Source: an uncultured Roseateles sp.
Lineage (GTDB): Bacteria; Pseudomonadota; Gammaproteobacteria; Burkholderiales; Burkholderiaceae_C
Assembly: GCF_913777145.1 (NCBI RefSeq)
Contig: NZ_CAJYPS010000008.1
Coordinates: forward strand, 26,188-90,187
Reading direction: 5' to 3'
Length of the DNA stretch: 64,000 nucleotides
The notes under the pieces are model-generated. The model was not told the origin of the DNA and ran no database searches. It saw only the letters and a program-made list of their open reading frames with translations. The stretch's first letter is position 1; every line of letters starts with the position of its first letter. The position numbers and the translations under genes are program-made. Positions 47,946-57,044 of this stretch are shown here, in pieces.

Positions 47946-48434
47946 ATGCAGTCCTCTCGACACGATGTCTGGGTCGGCCTGTTCGTGCTGATCGGTGGCG
48001 CCGCGCTGCTGTTTCTGGCACTGAAGGCCGGCAACTTGCTGAGTCTGAATTTCGACGAGACCTACCAGGTCACGGCGCGCTTCGACAACATCGGCGGGCT
48101 CAAGCCGCGCGCCGCGGTGAAGAGCGCCGGCGTGGTCATTGGCCGCGTCGAGTCCATCAACTTCGACGACCGCACCTTCCAGGCGCGCGTGGTCATCAAT
48201 CTGCAAAAGGGCGTGCTGTTCCCCAAGGACAGCTCGGCCAAGATCCTGACCTCGGGCCTGCTGGGCGAGCAGTACATCGGGTTGGAGCCCGGTGCGGACG
48301 AGAAGAACCTCGTCGCCGGCGACGTGATCAAGCAGACCCAGAGTGCCGTGGTTCTGGAGAACCTGATCGGCCAGTTCATCAATAGCAAGGCCGCCGATAT
48401 GGGCAGTGCTGCACCTGCCGGAGGCAAGCCATGA
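47946..48434 (+). CDS. mlaD: Lipid-binding MCE protein MlaD
   Basis: A 162-residue protein with an N-terminal membrane anchor (about 9-28) and one MCE domain (about 38-118: YQVTARFDNIGGLKPRAAVKSAGVVIG, SSAKILTSGLLGEQYIGLEPG). MlaD hexamers form the periplasmic lipid channel above MlaE. The C-terminal helix (VVLENLIGQFI) lines the pore. It overlaps the next gene by four bases. Confidence 0.95.
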   Translation: MQSSRHDVWVGLFVLIGGAALLFLALKAGNLLSLNFDETYQVTARFDNIGGLKPRAAVKSAGVVIGRVESINFDDRTFQARVVINLQKGVLFPKDSSAKILTSGLLGEQYIGLEPGADEKNLVAGDVIKQTQSAVVLENLIGQFINSKAADMGSAAPAGGKP

Positions 48435-49246
48435 ATCAACTGTTGCGTGCGCTGACTGTCGTGCTGCTGGCGTTCGCGCTGGTGGGTTGCGCGACCATCA
48501 AGAACGCCGTGGGCTCCAAGGGCCAGAAGCTGGACCCGTGGGAGTCCTGGAACCGCAAGGTCTTCTCCTTCAACGAGAAGGTGGATGAAAACGTGCTGAA
48601 GCCGGTGGCCACGGCCTATTCCGAGGTTGTGCCATCGACCGTGCGCAAGGGCATAGGCAACTTCTTCGGCAACATCGGCGACGCCTGGTCCACGGTCAAC
48701 CTGTTCCTGCAGGGGCGTTTCAAGTCGGGCCTGGAGCAGGGCATGCGGGTCGCGGTGAACTCGACCTTCGGTATCCTGGGTCTGTTCGACGTGGCCAGCG
48801 AGGCGGGCCTGGAGAAGAACAGCCAGGACCTGGGCAAGACCTTCGGCCGCTGGGGCATGGGTACCGGGGCCTACATCGTGTGGCCCATCCTGGGCCCGTC
48901 GTCGGTGCGTGACTCACTCGCGTTGCCCTTCGATCTGCAGGCCTCGCCCGCCGTGGTGTTCGACCACGGCAAGGAAAAGGTCGGCGTGACGATACTGAAC
49001 GCGATCAACACGCGCGCCAACTTCCTGCGCGCCGGCGAGATGCTGGAAGACATCGCGCTCGACAAGTACACCTTCTACCGCGACGCCTACCTGCAGCGCC
49101 GCGGCAGCTTCGACGACGACGACGAAGTCGAGGTGCTGGTGCCGGCATCGCCGGCGTCGGCAGCCGCACCGGCGGCTCCGGCTGCCCCGGCCTCCGCGCC
49201 CACCGTCAGCAAGCCCACCGAGCCGGCGTCCGCGGCGGCCAAGTGA
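48431..49246 (+). CDS. mlaA: Outer membrane lipid-asymmetry lipoprotein MlaA (VacJ)
   Basis: A 271-residue lipoprotein with the FALVGCATI lipobox and the VacJ domain DPWESWNRKVFSFNEKVDENVLKPVATAYSEVVP, then GRWGMGTGAYIVWPILGPSSVRDS. It extracts mislocalised phospholipids from the outer leaflet and hands them to MlaC. An acidic patch (FDDDDEVEV) and a Pro/Ala tail of about 35 residues at the C-terminus extend beyond the conserved domain. It sits within the mla operon here, whereas in E. coli it is elsewhere. Confidence 0.95.
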   Translation: MNQLLRALTVVLLAFALVGCATIKNAVGSKGQKLDPWESWNRKVFSFNEKVDENVLKPVATAYSEVVPSTVRKGIGNFFGNIGDAWSTVNLFLQGRFKSGLEQGMRVAVNSTFGILGLFDVASEAGLEKNSQDLGKTFGRWGMGTGAYIVWPILGPSSVRDSLALPFDLQASPAVVFDHGKEKVGVTILNAINTRANFLRAGEMLEDIALDKYTFYRDAYLQRRGSFDDDDEVEVLVPASPASAAAPAAPAAPASAPTVSKPTEPASAAAK

Positions 49247-49302
49247 ACCGAATCCGGGGCCGGCGCGTTGAGTGCCTGTCTCTCTTGAAAGAAAGCGACA
49301 TC

Positions 49303-49941
49303 ATGAAACTGCCGACTTCCCTGCGCCGCGTGTTTGCGGTGGCCGCGCTGGGCCTGGGCCTGGTGCACGGCGCCCAGGCGGCCGATGCCAGCGCGCCCGA
49401 TCTGCTGATTCGCCAGCTGTCCCTGGAAACCATCGAGGCCGTGAAGGCCGACAAGGCCATCCAGGGCGGTGATGTCAGCAAGATCATCACGCTGGTCGAC
49501 ACCAAGATCATGCCCTACGTGGACTTCCAGCGCATGACCGCGTCCGCCGTCGGCCGCTTCTGGCGCCAGGCCACGCCGGACCAGCAGAACCGCCTGCAGG
49601 CCGAGTTCAAGACCCTGCTGATGCGCACCTATGCCGGCGCGCTGACCCAGGTGAAGGACCAGACCATTGGCCTCAAGCCGCTGCGTGCTGCGCCCGAGGA
49701 CACCGACGTCGTCGTGCGCACCGAGGTGCGTGGCAAGGGCGACCCCATCCAGCTGGACTACCGCCTGGAGAAGACGCCCGCTGGCTGGCGCATCTATGAC
49801 GTGAACGTGCTGGGCATCTGGCTGGCGGACCAGTACCGCAACAGCTTTGCGCAGGAGATCGGCGCCAACGGCATCGACGGCCTGATCAAGAGCCTGGCCG
49901 ACAAGAACGCCAAGGCCGCCGCACCGGCCGCCAAGGGCTGA
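49303..49941 (+). CDS. mlaC: Periplasmic phospholipid shuttle protein MlaC
   Basis: A 212-residue periplasmic protein with a signal peptide ending HGAQA and the MlaC (Ttg2D) fold: VDTKIMPYVDFQRMTASAVGRFWRQATPDQQNRLQAEFKTLLMRTYAGAL, then GKGDPIQLDYRLEKTPAGWRIYDVNVLGIWLA. It carries phospholipid between MlaA and MlaFEDB. The ATG at 49303 follows GAAAG at 49290-49294; the frame is open upstream to 49243. Confidence 0.94.
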   Translation: MKLPTSLRRVFAVAALGLGLVHGAQAADASAPDLLIRQLSLETIEAVKADKAIQGGDVSKIITLVDTKIMPYVDFQRMTASAVGRFWRQATPDQQNRLQAEFKTLLMRTYAGALTQVKDQTIGLKPLRAAPEDTDVVVRTEVRGKGDPIQLDYRLEKTPAGWRIYDVNVLGIWLADQYRNSFAQEIGANGIDGLIKSLADKNAKAAAPAAKG

Positions 49942-49944
49942 GCC

Positions 49945-50250
49945 ATGCTGCAGTTGCCGGCGCGCTTGCGCATGGCGGGGGCCCGCCAGGCCTGGGCTGA
50001 ACTGTCGCGCGCGCTGGCTGCCGAGGCTGCCCAGGTCAAGGCCGGTGCCGGCGTGGAGCTGCGTCTGTCGGCGGCGCCGCTGACCGACTTCGACTCCTCC
50101 GCGCTGAGCCTGCTGCTGAGCGCAGCACGCTTGTGCACGGAGCAAGGCCTGGCGCTGAAGCTGGACGACGCGCCGGCCAAGCTGCAGGAGCTGGCCCGGG
50201 TCTACGGCGTCAGCGAACTGCTGTGGCCGGCCGCGGCCGCCGCGGCCTGA
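49945..50250 (+). CDS. mlaB: STAS-domain protein MlaB
   Basis: A 101-residue STAS-domain protein: VELRLSAAPLTDFDSSALSLLLSAARLC contains the DSSAL motif around the conserved Ser/Thr of the STAS loop. MlaB binds MlaF and is needed for MlaFED activity. The Ala-rich C-terminus is short. It begins four bases after mlaC and is convergent with hexR, a 7-bp GC hairpin (50258-50276) lying at the junction. Confidence 0.9.
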   Translation: MLQLPARLRMAGARQAWAELSRALAAEAAQVKAGAGVELRLSAAPLTDFDSSALSLLLSAARLCTEQGLALKLDDAPAKLQELARVYGVSELLWPAAAAAA

Positions 50251-50266
50251 ACCCGAACGCCGGCGC

Positions 50267-51133
50267 TCAGCCGGCGTAGCGCTTGGCGCGCAGGTTCTTC
50301 TTGATCTCCTGCAGCATGGGGCGCAGCTGCTGTCCTAGCTTGAGCGCCACGCCGGTGGTCAGGATGTCCACCGCCATCAGGTGCAGCAGTCGCGACACCA
50401 TGGGGCTGTAGCGGTCGAAGTCCTCGGGGTGGTCCACCGCCAGCAGGATCTGGCTGGGCCCCAGCGCCAGCTGGGCCAGCGGCGAGGCGCTGGCCGTGAT
50501 GATGATGATGGTCGCGCCCTTCTTGCGCGCGATCTCGGCAGCATCCAGCAGGTCGCGGCTGCGGCCGGAATTGCTGATGATGACCGCGCAGTCGCCCGGC
50601 TGCAGCATGGTGGCACTCATCAGCTGCACATGGCCGTCGCTGGTGGCGGCCGTGTTCACGCCCAGCCGGAAGAACTTGTGCTGCGCGTCCTGCGCCACGA
50701 TGCCGGAATTGCCCACGCCATAGAACTCGATGCGCCGGCCATGCTGGGCCGCGTCGGCCAGCGCCGCGATCGCACGCTCGTAGGCATGGCCCGCCGCGTC
50801 ATTGCGGTAGTGCAGAAGGGCGGCGACCGCGTTGTCCACCACCTTCACGATGATGTCGCCGGGCTTGTCGTCTTCGTCGACCGCGCGGTGCACGAAGGGC
50901 ACGCCCTCGTTGACGCTGCCCGCGAGCTTGAGCTTGAAGTCGGCCAGGCCGTCGTAGCCCACGCTGCGGCAGAAGCGCACCACGGTGGGCTTGGACACAT
51001 GGGCGCGGTCCGCCAGTTCGCTGACCGGCAGGCTGGCGAAGCTGCGTGCGTCGGCCAGCAGCAGCTTGGCCACACGCTGTTCCGCCGGCGGCAGCGCCGG
51101 CAGCGCGGCCTTCACGCGTTCGAGAATGCTCAT
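50267..51133 (-). CDS. hexR: HexR-type transcriptional regulator (RpiR family)
   Basis: A 288-residue regulator with an N-terminal HTH_6 domain (about 1-77: PAEQRVAKLLLADARSFASLPVSELADRAHVSKPTVVRFCRSVGYDGLADFK) and a C-terminal SIS sugar-phosphate sensor (about 125-265: YGVGNSGIVAQDAQHKFFRLG). HexR proteins repress zwf and Entner-Doudoroff genes and are released by 2-keto-3-deoxy-6-phosphogluconate. It lies 31 bases downstream of zwf on the same strand, which supports the HexR assignment. The ATG at 51133 gives the usual N-terminus. Confidence 0.9.
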   Translation of the reverse strand: MSILERVKAALPALPPAEQRVAKLLLADARSFASLPVSELADRAHVSKPTVVRFCRSVGYDGLADFKLKLAGSVNEGVPFVHRAVDEDDKPGDIIVKVVDNAVAALLHYRNDAAGHAYERAIAALADAAQHGRRIEFYGVGNSGIVAQDAQHKFFRLGVNTAATSDGHVQLMSATMLQPGDCAVIISNSGRSRDLLDAAEIARKKGATIIIITASASPLAQLALGPSQILLAVDHPEDFDRYSPMVSRLLHLMAVDILTTGVALKLGQQLRPMLQEIKKNLRAKRYAG

Positions 51134-51164
51134 GAACCGATCCGTTCGCCCTGCGCAGCGGCGC

Positions 51165-52610
51165 TCACTGCTCTTCGGCCCAGCTGAAGCCGTCGCGGGC
51201 AACCAGCGCACTGGCGGCCGCTGGACCCCAGGAGCCGGCCGCGTAGTGGCGCGGGCCCTGGTTGTCCTGTGACCAGGCCTGCAGGATGGGTTCGACCCAG
51301 CGCCAGGCCTGCTCCTGCTCGTCGCTGCGCACGAACAGGTTCAGGCGGCCGGCGATCGCATCCAGCAGCAGGCGCTCATAGGCGCCCACGCGCTGCGTGG
51401 CAAAGGCCTTGTCGAAGTCCAGGTCCAGCGACACCGGGGTCAGCTGCTCGCCGTGGCCCGTACCCTTCTGCGCCAGCAGCTGCAGTTCCAGCCCGTCCTC
51501 GGGCTGCAGCTTGATGACCAGGCGGTTGGGCTGGCTGGCGCCGGGGAAGATCTGGTGCGGCACCGGGCGGAAGTTCACGACGATCTGCGCGTCGCGCGCC
51601 GCCAGGCGCTTGCCGGTGCGCAGGTAGAAGGGCACGCCGGCCCAACGCCAGGTGTTGACCTCGGTGCGCAGCGCGACAAAGGTCTCGCAGCGGCTGTCGG
51701 CCGGCACCTTGGACTCCTCCAGATAGCCCGGCACCGGGTGGCCGCCGCACATGCCGGCGCGGTACTGGCCGCGCACCACATCGCGCGCCACGCTCTCGGC
51801 CGTGAAGGGCTTGAGCGCGCGCAGCACCTTGAGCTTCTCGTCGCGGATCGCGTCGGCGTCGTTGCTGGCCGGCGGCTCCATCGCGATCATGGTCAGCAGT
51901 TGCAGCGCATGGTTCTGGATCATGTCGCGCAGCGCGCCCGTGCCGTCGTAGAAGGCGCCGCGCGTGCCGACGCCCAGCTGTTCGGCCAGCGTGATCTGGA
52001 TGTTGGCAATGCTCTCGCGCCGCCACAGCGGCTCGAACAGCGCATTGCCGAAGCGCAGTGCCATCAGGTTCTGCACCGAGGGCTTGCCCAGGTAGTGGTC
52101 GATGCGGAAAGCCTGGCTCTCCTTGAACACGCGGCGCACGGTCTGGTTGATCGCCTGGGCGCTGGCCAGGTCATGGCCCAGCGGCTTCTCCAGCACGATG
52201 CGCACGCGGTCATGGTTGAGGCCGGCCTCGCCCAGTTGCTCGCAGACCTGGGTGAACAAATGAGGGCTGGTGGCCAGATAGAGCACCACGGTGTCGGCCT
52301 GGCGCTCGTCCAGCCAGTCCTTCAGCCGTGCGTAGTGCTCGGGCTGGGACAGGTCCATGCGCCGGTAGTGCACCAGCTGCGCAAAGCGCTCGAATTCCTC
52401 GTCGTTGGGGCGCTTGCCGGCCTCGACCTCGCGGAAGCGCTCCTTGAGCCATTCGCGGTAGCGTTCGTCGGTCTGGTCGTCGCGGGCCACCGCGAGGATG
52501 CGGCCGCCGGCTGGCAGCTTGCCGTGACGGAAGGCCTGGAACAGGGCCGGCATCAGCTTGCGCCAGGTGAGGTCGCCGGTACCGCCGAAGAACACGAGAT
52601 CGAATGACAT
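51165..52610 (-). CDS. zwf: Glucose-6-phosphate 1-dehydrogenase
   Basis: A 481-residue NADP-dependent dehydrogenase that makes 6-phosphogluconolactone, the entry to the pentose phosphate and Entner-Doudoroff routes. It has the Rossmann motif FFGGTGDLTWRKL at the N-terminus, the active site RIDHYLGKPSVQN (about 170; most homologues have GKE where this has GKP), and EKPLGHDLASA. The start is either the ATG at 52610 (MSFDLVFFGG) or 52619. It is followed by hexR, and a possible HexR operator lies upstream. Confidence 0.95.
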   Translation of the reverse strand: MSFDLVFFGGTGDLTWRKLMPALFQAFRHGKLPAGGRILAVARDDQTDERYREWLKERFREVEAGKRPNDEEFERFAQLVHYRRMDLSQPEHYARLKDWLDERQADTVVLYLATSPHLFTQVCEQLGEAGLNHDRVRIVLEKPLGHDLASAQAINQTVRRVFKESQAFRIDHYLGKPSVQNLMALRFGNALFEPLWRRESIANIQITLAEQLGVGTRGAFYDGTGALRDMIQNHALQLLTMIAMEPPASNDADAIRDEKLKVLRALKPFTAESVARDVVRGQYRAGMCGGHPVPGYLEESKVPADSRCETFVALRTEVNTWRWAGVPFYLRTGKRLAARDAQIVVNFRPVPHQIFPGASQPNRLVIKLQPEDGLELQLLAQKGTGHGEQLTPVSLDLDFDKAFATQRVGAYERLLLDAIAGRLNLFVRSDEQEQAWRWVEPILQAWSQDNQGPRHYAAGSWGPAAASALVARDGFSWAEEQ

Positions 52611-52658
52611 GCGCTGCATCCTCGTGCCGGTGCCGCGCAGTGCGATCAGGACCGGCGA

Positions 52659-52673
52659 TGTAACAAAGTTTCT
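52659..52673. promoter_or_regulatory. Candidate HexR operator upstream of zwf
   Basis: TGTAACAAAGTTTCT is an imperfect dyad (GTAAC-AAA-GTTTC) 40-60 bases before the zwf start, in the only AT-rich patch of the 100-base interval. It resembles the TGTAAT...ATTACA type of site described for HexR, at roughly 10 of 15 positions by eye. Binding is inferred. Confidence 0.35.
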
Positions 52674-52719
52674 GAAAGCATGATGCCGGAGTTTCTTTGG
52701 GTGGTCAATCCGGGCCGCG

Positions 52720-53469
52720 TCAGAGCGCGTACTGCAGCGCGCGCGGCACCGCGGGCAGGGCCAGCCGCGGCGGGCGTGCCAGCCCCTGGGCCCAGTGCTG
52801 GTAGACCCGCCGCGCCAGGCCGTGCAGGCGCTCGGTGCGCTGCGGCAGATCGGTCAGCAGCTCCCTTGCGCTCTGCGCCGCCGGGCCGCGCGCCTGAGCG
52901 AGTTCCAGTGTGCCGGTCTCGCACCAGCGCCGCACGCCCAGCGCGGTCACTTCCAGATGGCATTGGAAGGCCAGGTGCGGACCCAGTGCAAAGCCCTTGT
53001 TCAGGCAGTGCGGCCCGAACAGCGTGCGGTGCGCACCGCGTGGAATCTCGAAGGTGTCGTAGTGCCAGTTGAAGACGTCCACACGCTCGGCACCGCCGAA
53101 CAGCGCGCGCGCCTGCGGCGTCACCCAGACCGACGACCAGCCGATGTTGGGCCAGGTGTTGCGCGTCACCCGGCCGCCGGCCGCCAGCGACAGCTGCTGG
53201 GCGCCAAAGCAGTGGGCGAGCACCGGCACGTCATGGGTCAGCGCGTCGGCCAGCAGCGCACGTTCGGCGGCTATCCACGCCAGGTCGTCATGCACGCTGT
53301 GCTCGCTGCCCAGCACGACCAGGCCGGCGAAGTCGCTGGCGCGCCGTGGCAGGGCATCGCCCAGGTCGGGGCGCAGCAGGCGGGTGCGCAGGCCCAGGTC
53401 GTGCAGACAGTTCAGCAGAAAGCCCGGACCTTGATGCTCTTCGTGCTGGATGACGGCGATGTCTCTCAT
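52720..53469 (-). CDS. Class I glutamine amidotransferase-like protein
   Basis: A 249-residue GATase1-fold protein with the nucleophile Cys in VLAHCFGAQQLSLAAGG (about 90), and the His/Glu pair in FQCHLEVT (about 172). It resembles the GMP-synthase-like/YfeJ-type stand-alone amidotransferases. These may hydrolyse glutamine or gamma-glutamyl compounds in the cytosol, and the substrate here is unknown. The gene lies between zwf and tal without operon linkage to tal (opposite strand). It starts with the ATG at 53469 (MRDIAVIQHEE). Confidence 0.82.
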   Translation of the reverse strand: MRDIAVIQHEEHQGPGFLLNCLHDLGLRTRLLRPDLGDALPRRASDFAGLVVLGSEHSVHDDLAWIAAERALLADALTHDVPVLAHCFGAQQLSLAAGGRVTRNTWPNIGWSSVWVTPQARALFGGAERVDVFNWHYDTFEIPRGAHRTLFGPHCLNKGFALGPHLAFQCHLEVTALGVRRWCETGTLELAQARGPAAQSARELLTDLPQRTERLHGLARRVYQHWAQGLARPPRLALPAVPRALQYAL

Positions 53470-53651
53470 ACGAGGGGCCGGCGGGCGCCGGCCGGTGGTG
53501 GCGATGCCTGGCAATCTAGGGCGCTGGGCCTCAAGAACGCGTCAAGTCTTGCTTCGCCAACGTCAAGGGCGGCACAAGACGCCGTCGGGCGCCCTGGGCG
53601 AACGGTTCTAATACGGGCCTGCCTTTCGTGACCCCAGCCGTTTCTGCTCAC

Positions 53652-54593
53652 ATGAACCAGCTCGACCAACTCAAGTCCTTCACCACCGTGGTGGCCGACA
53701 CCGGCAACTTCCTGCAACTGGCGCAGTTCGCGCCGCGCGACGCCACCACCAACCCCTCGCTGATCCTGAAGGCCGTGCAGTCGCCCGACTACGCACCGCT
53801 GCTGCAGGAGACCGTGGCCGCGCACCGGGGCAAGCCGCTGGACGAGATCGTGGACCAGGTGCTGGTGCGCTTCGGTCAGGAAATCCTCAAGGTCGTGCCG
53901 GGCCGCGTGTCCACCGAGGTGGATGCGCGCCTGAGCTTTGACCAGGCCGCCAGCGTGGCGCGGGCGCGCCGCATCATCGCGCTGTACGAAGCCGCCGGCA
54001 TCCCGCGCGAGCGTGTGCTGATCAAGCTGGCCTCGACCTGGGAGGGCATACAGGCGGCGGCCGAGCTGGAGCGCGAGGGCATACGCTGCAACCTGACGCT
54101 GCTGTTCTCCTTCTGCCAGGCCGTGGCCTGCGGCGCCGCCAAGGTACAGCTGATCTCGCCCTTCGTGGGCCGCATCTACGACTGGTACAAGAAATCGGCC
54201 GGCAGCAGCTGGGACGAGGCCGCCAGGGCCGGTGCCAACGACCCCGGCGTGCAGTCGGTCGCGCGCATCTACGGCTACTACAAGCAGCACGGCATCGCTA
54301 CCGAGGTGATGGGCGCGAGCTTCCGCAATGTCGGCCAGATCCAGGCGCTGGCCGGTTGCGACCTGCTGACCATCAGCCCCGACCTGCTGGCCCAGCTGCA
54401 GGCCAGCGACGCGCCGCTGACCCGCGCGCTGGACCCGGCGAGCGCGGCGGCCCAGCCGGCCGTGCGCTACGACGAGGCGGCCTTCCGCTTCGCGCTCAAC
54501 GAGGACGCGATGGCTACCGAGAAGCTGGCCGAGGGCATACGCCTGTTCGCGGTCGACGCGGGCAAGCTGGACCAGCTCATCCTGGCGGCCTGA
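53652..54593 (+). CDS. tal: Transaldolase
   Basis: A 313-residue class I aldolase of the pentose phosphate pathway, exchanging the dihydroxyacetone unit between sugar phosphates. The Schiff-base lysine is K125 in [12 protein letters not shown]. Other conserved parts are [11 protein letters not shown] near 31 and [15 protein letters not shown] in the middle. The ATG at 53652 ([10 protein letters not shown]) matches homologues; a GTG at 53628 would add eight residues. pgi follows after three bases, so the two are cotranscribed. Confidence 0.95.
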   Translation: MNQLDQLKSFTTVVADTGNFLQLAQFAPRDATTNPSLILKAVQSPDYAPLLQETVAAHRGKPLDEIVDQVLVRFGQEILKVVPGRVSTEVDARLSFDQAASVARARRIIALYEAAGIPRERVLIKLASTWEGIQAAAELEREGIRCNLTLLFSFCQAVACGAAKVQLISPFVGRIYDWYKKSAGSSWDEAARAGANDPGVQSVARIYGYYKQHGIATEVMGASFRNVGQIQALAGCDLLTISPDLLAQLQASDAPLTRALDPASAAAQPAVRYDEAAFRFALNEDAMATEKLAEGIRLFAVDAGKLDQLILAA

Positions 54594-54596
54594 GCG

Positions 54597-56213
54597 ATGA
54601 AGCGTTGCGATCACTCGCCCGTCTGGGCCCAACTGCAGGCTCATTTCGCCGCGAGCGGTCGCGGCTTCGATCTCCGCGAGGCCTTTGCGGCCGACGCGGG
54701 GCGCTTCGAGGCGCTGTCCTTCGAGGCGCCAGAACTGTTCGCCGACCTGTCCAAGAACCGCGTGGACGGCGCCACGCTGGCGCTGTTGCTGCAGCTCGCA
54801 CGCGACTGCGGGCTGGAGGCCCGTCGTGACGAGCTGCTGGCCGGCGCGCCGGTCAACCACACCGAGGGCCGTGCGGTGCTGCACACCGCGCTGCGTGCGC
54901 CGGCCGGTGCCGCCTCGCCCTTCAATGCCGAGGTGCAGGCGTCGCTGGACGCGATGCTGGCCTTTGCGCAGAGCGTGCGCCGCGGCGAGCGTGGCGAGAT
55001 CACCGACGTGGTCCATATCGGCATAGGCGGCAGCGACCTGGGCCCGGCCATGGTGGTGCAGGCGCTGGAGGCCGACCGCCTGCCCGGGCTGCGCCTGCAC
55101 TTCGTATCCAACGTCGACGGGCATGACCTGGCCCCGGTGTTGCGCCAGCTGGACGCCCGCCACACGCTGTTCGTGATCGCGTCCAAGACCTTCACGACCC
55201 AGGAGACGCTGGCCAATGCGCAGGCCGCCAAGGCCTGGTTCCTGGCTGCGGGCGGCACGGACGTGGCCCGCCACTTCGTCGCCACCAGCAGCAACACCGC
55301 GGCGGCCGCGGCCTTCGGCATAGACACGGCCTTCGGCTTCTGGGACTGGGTGGGCGGCCGCTACTCGCTGTGGTCGGTGATCGGCCTGCCGATCGCGATC
55401 GCGGTGGGCGCCGAGAACTTCCGCGCGTTGCTGGCCGGCGCCCACGCGATGGACCAGCATTTCGCCAGCACGCCGCTGGAGCGCAATCTGCCGGTGCTGC
55501 TGGGCCTGCTGGACCTCTGGTATCGCAACTTCCACGGCTTCACCAGCCGCAGCGTCGCACCCTACCACCAGGGCCTGCGCCGCCTGCCGGCCTATCTGCA
55601 GCAGCTGGAGATGGAGAGCAACGGCAAGGGCGTGGACCTGGAGGGTCAGGCCTTGCCTTATGGCACCTCGCCGGTGGTCTGGGGCGAGGCCGGCACCAAT
55701 GGCCAGCACGCCTACTTCCAGATGCTGCACCAGGGCACGGACGTGGTGCCGGTGGAGTTCATCGCGGTCAAGCACCCGCGCCATGGGGCCAGCGGCGAGC
55801 TGGCCGAGCGTCTGGCTGACCAGCACCGCAAGCTGCTGGCCAACTGCCTGGCCCAGAGCCAGGCGCTGATGCAGGGCAAGACCGCTGCCGAGGCGCTGAC
55901 CGAGAAGGCCCCCACTGCGTCGGCCACGCTGGACCGCGAGGTGCTGGCCCGCCACCGCAGCTTCCCCGGCAACCGACCCAGCACGACGCTGGTGCTGGAG
56001 GCGCTGACGCCGCGCTCGCTGGGCGCGCTGATCGCGCTGTACGAGCACCGCGTGTTTGTCAGTGGCGCGCTGTGGGGCATCAACAGCTTCGACCAGTGGG
56101 GCGTGGAGCTGGGCAAGGCGCTGTGCAACCAGCTGCTGCCGCGTTTCGAGAGCCGCGACGCCATGGGCCTGGATGGCTCCACCGCCGGCCTGCTGGCGAG
56201 GTTGAGCGCATGA
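54597..56213 (+). CDS. pgi: Glucose-6-phosphate isomerase
   Basis: A 538-residue cytosolic isomerase interconverting glucose-6-phosphate and fructose-6-phosphate. Signature segments are present: GIGGSDLGPAMV, SKTFTTQETLANA, the catalytic Glu in VWGEAGTNGQHAYFQMLHQG, the His in that segment and the Lys in WGVELGKAL near the end. It is coupled to the upstream tal gene and overlaps the following phosphatase by four bases, making a tal-pgi-phosphatase sugar-phosphate unit. Confidence 0.96.
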   Translation: MKRCDHSPVWAQLQAHFAASGRGFDLREAFAADAGRFEALSFEAPELFADLSKNRVDGATLALLLQLARDCGLEARRDELLAGAPVNHTEGRAVLHTALRAPAGAASPFNAEVQASLDAMLAFAQSVRRGERGEITDVVHIGIGGSDLGPAMVVQALEADRLPGLRLHFVSNVDGHDLAPVLRQLDARHTLFVIASKTFTTQETLANAQAAKAWFLAAGGTDVARHFVATSSNTAAAAAFGIDTAFGFWDWVGGRYSLWSVIGLPIAIAVGAENFRALLAGAHAMDQHFASTPLERNLPVLLGLLDLWYRNFHGFTSRSVAPYHQGLRRLPAYLQQLEMESNGKGVDLEGQALPYGTSPVVWGEAGTNGQHAYFQMLHQGTDVVPVEFIAVKHPRHGASGELAERLADQHRKLLANCLAQSQALMQGKTAAEALTEKAPTASATLDREVLARHRSFPGNRPSTTLVLEALTPRSLGALIALYEHRVFVSGALWGINSFDQWGVELGKALCNQLLPRFESRDAMGLDGSTAGLLARLSA

Positions 56214-56830
56214 AGAAAAAGATTGTTTTCGACTTCGGCGGCGTGCTGTTCCGCTGGCAGCCCGCCCGGCTGCTGGCGCGCGTGTGGCCGCATCGCGTGC
56301 CGGCGCCCGAGCAGGGCGGGGCGGTGGTGGCCGAGTTCTTCCAGGCCTATGCCGGGGACTGGGGGGCGTTTGATCAGGGCCTGATCGGCGAGGCCGAGGT
56401 GGTGCAGCGCATCGCGACGCGCACCGGCTGGCCGGCGGCAGAGATCCAGGCCGTGGTGGATGCGGTGCCCGACGAGCTGGCGGCCGTGCCCGAGACCGTG
56501 GCGCTGCTGCAGGAGCTGCAATCGGCCGGCCATGGCCTGCACTACCTGTCCAACATGCCCGAGCCCTTTGCTGACCACCTGGAGCGCAGCTTCCCGCTGC
56601 ACCAGTGGTTCGAGTCCGGCCTGTTCTCGGGGCGGGTCAAGCAGTCCAAGCCGGGCGCGGCCATCTTCGAGCTGGCCGAGCAGCGTTTTGAGGCGCGGCC
56701 CGAGCAGCTGGTGTTTCTGGACGATCACCCGGCCAACATCGACGCCGCTCGCGCGCGCGGCTGGACGGCGCTGCTGTTCAGCGATGCAGCCGAGGCGCGC
56801 GCCGAGCTGCAGGCGCTGGGCCTGGCCTGA
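56210..56830 (+). CDS. HAD-superfamily sugar-phosphate phosphatase, YihX-like
   Basis: A 206-residue HAD-IA hydrolase with motif I FDFGGVL (nucleophile Asp near residue 8), motif II YLSNM, the motif III Lys in VKQSKPGAAIF and motif IV FLDDHPANID. The pattern is close to E. coli YihX, an alpha-D-glucose-1-phosphate phosphatase. Placement behind pgi with a four-base overlap agrees with hexose-phosphate metabolism. The exact substrate is inferred. Convergent with yacG. Confidence 0.85.
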   Translation: MKKKIVFDFGGVLFRWQPARLLARVWPHRVPAPEQGGAVVAEFFQAYAGDWGAFDQGLIGEAEVVQRIATRTGWPAAEIQAVVDAVPDELAAVPETVALLQELQSAGHGLHYLSNMPEPFADHLERSFPLHQWFESGLFSGRVKQSKPGAAIFELAEQRFEARPEQLVFLDDHPANIDAARARGWTALLFSDAAEARAELQALGLA

Positions 56831-56834
56831 ACGC

Positions 56835-57044
56835 TCAGTGCAGCAGCTCGCCCGGGGCCTGCTCGTCGGGGTCCTCGGGCGGTGCGGCCGGCACGCGAAA
56901 GCTCTCGCTGGCCCAGGCCCCCAGGTCGATCTGGCGGCAGCGCTCGCTGCAGAAGGGGCGCCAGCGGTTGGCGGGCTCGAACAGGCTGTCGCCGCCACAT
57001 TGCGGGCAGCGCACGATGCGCCCCGCGGAAGTCTTGTCGGTCAT
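56835..57044 (-). CDS. yacG: DNA gyrase inhibitor YacG family zinc protein
   Basis: A 69-residue zinc-ribbon protein: [34 protein letters not shown], with the four zinc cysteines in CPxC and CSERC. The E. coli homologue binds GyrB and blocks DNA binding. The C-terminal acidic tail is Pro/Asp/Glu-rich. Its start overlaps the zapD stop (ATGA), and the order coaE-zapD-yacG is conserved in beta- and gammaproteobacteria. Confidence 0.93.
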   Translation of the reverse strand: MTDKTSAGRIVRCPQCGGDSLFEPANRWRPFCSERCRQIDLGAWASESFRVPAAPPEDPDEQAPGELLH

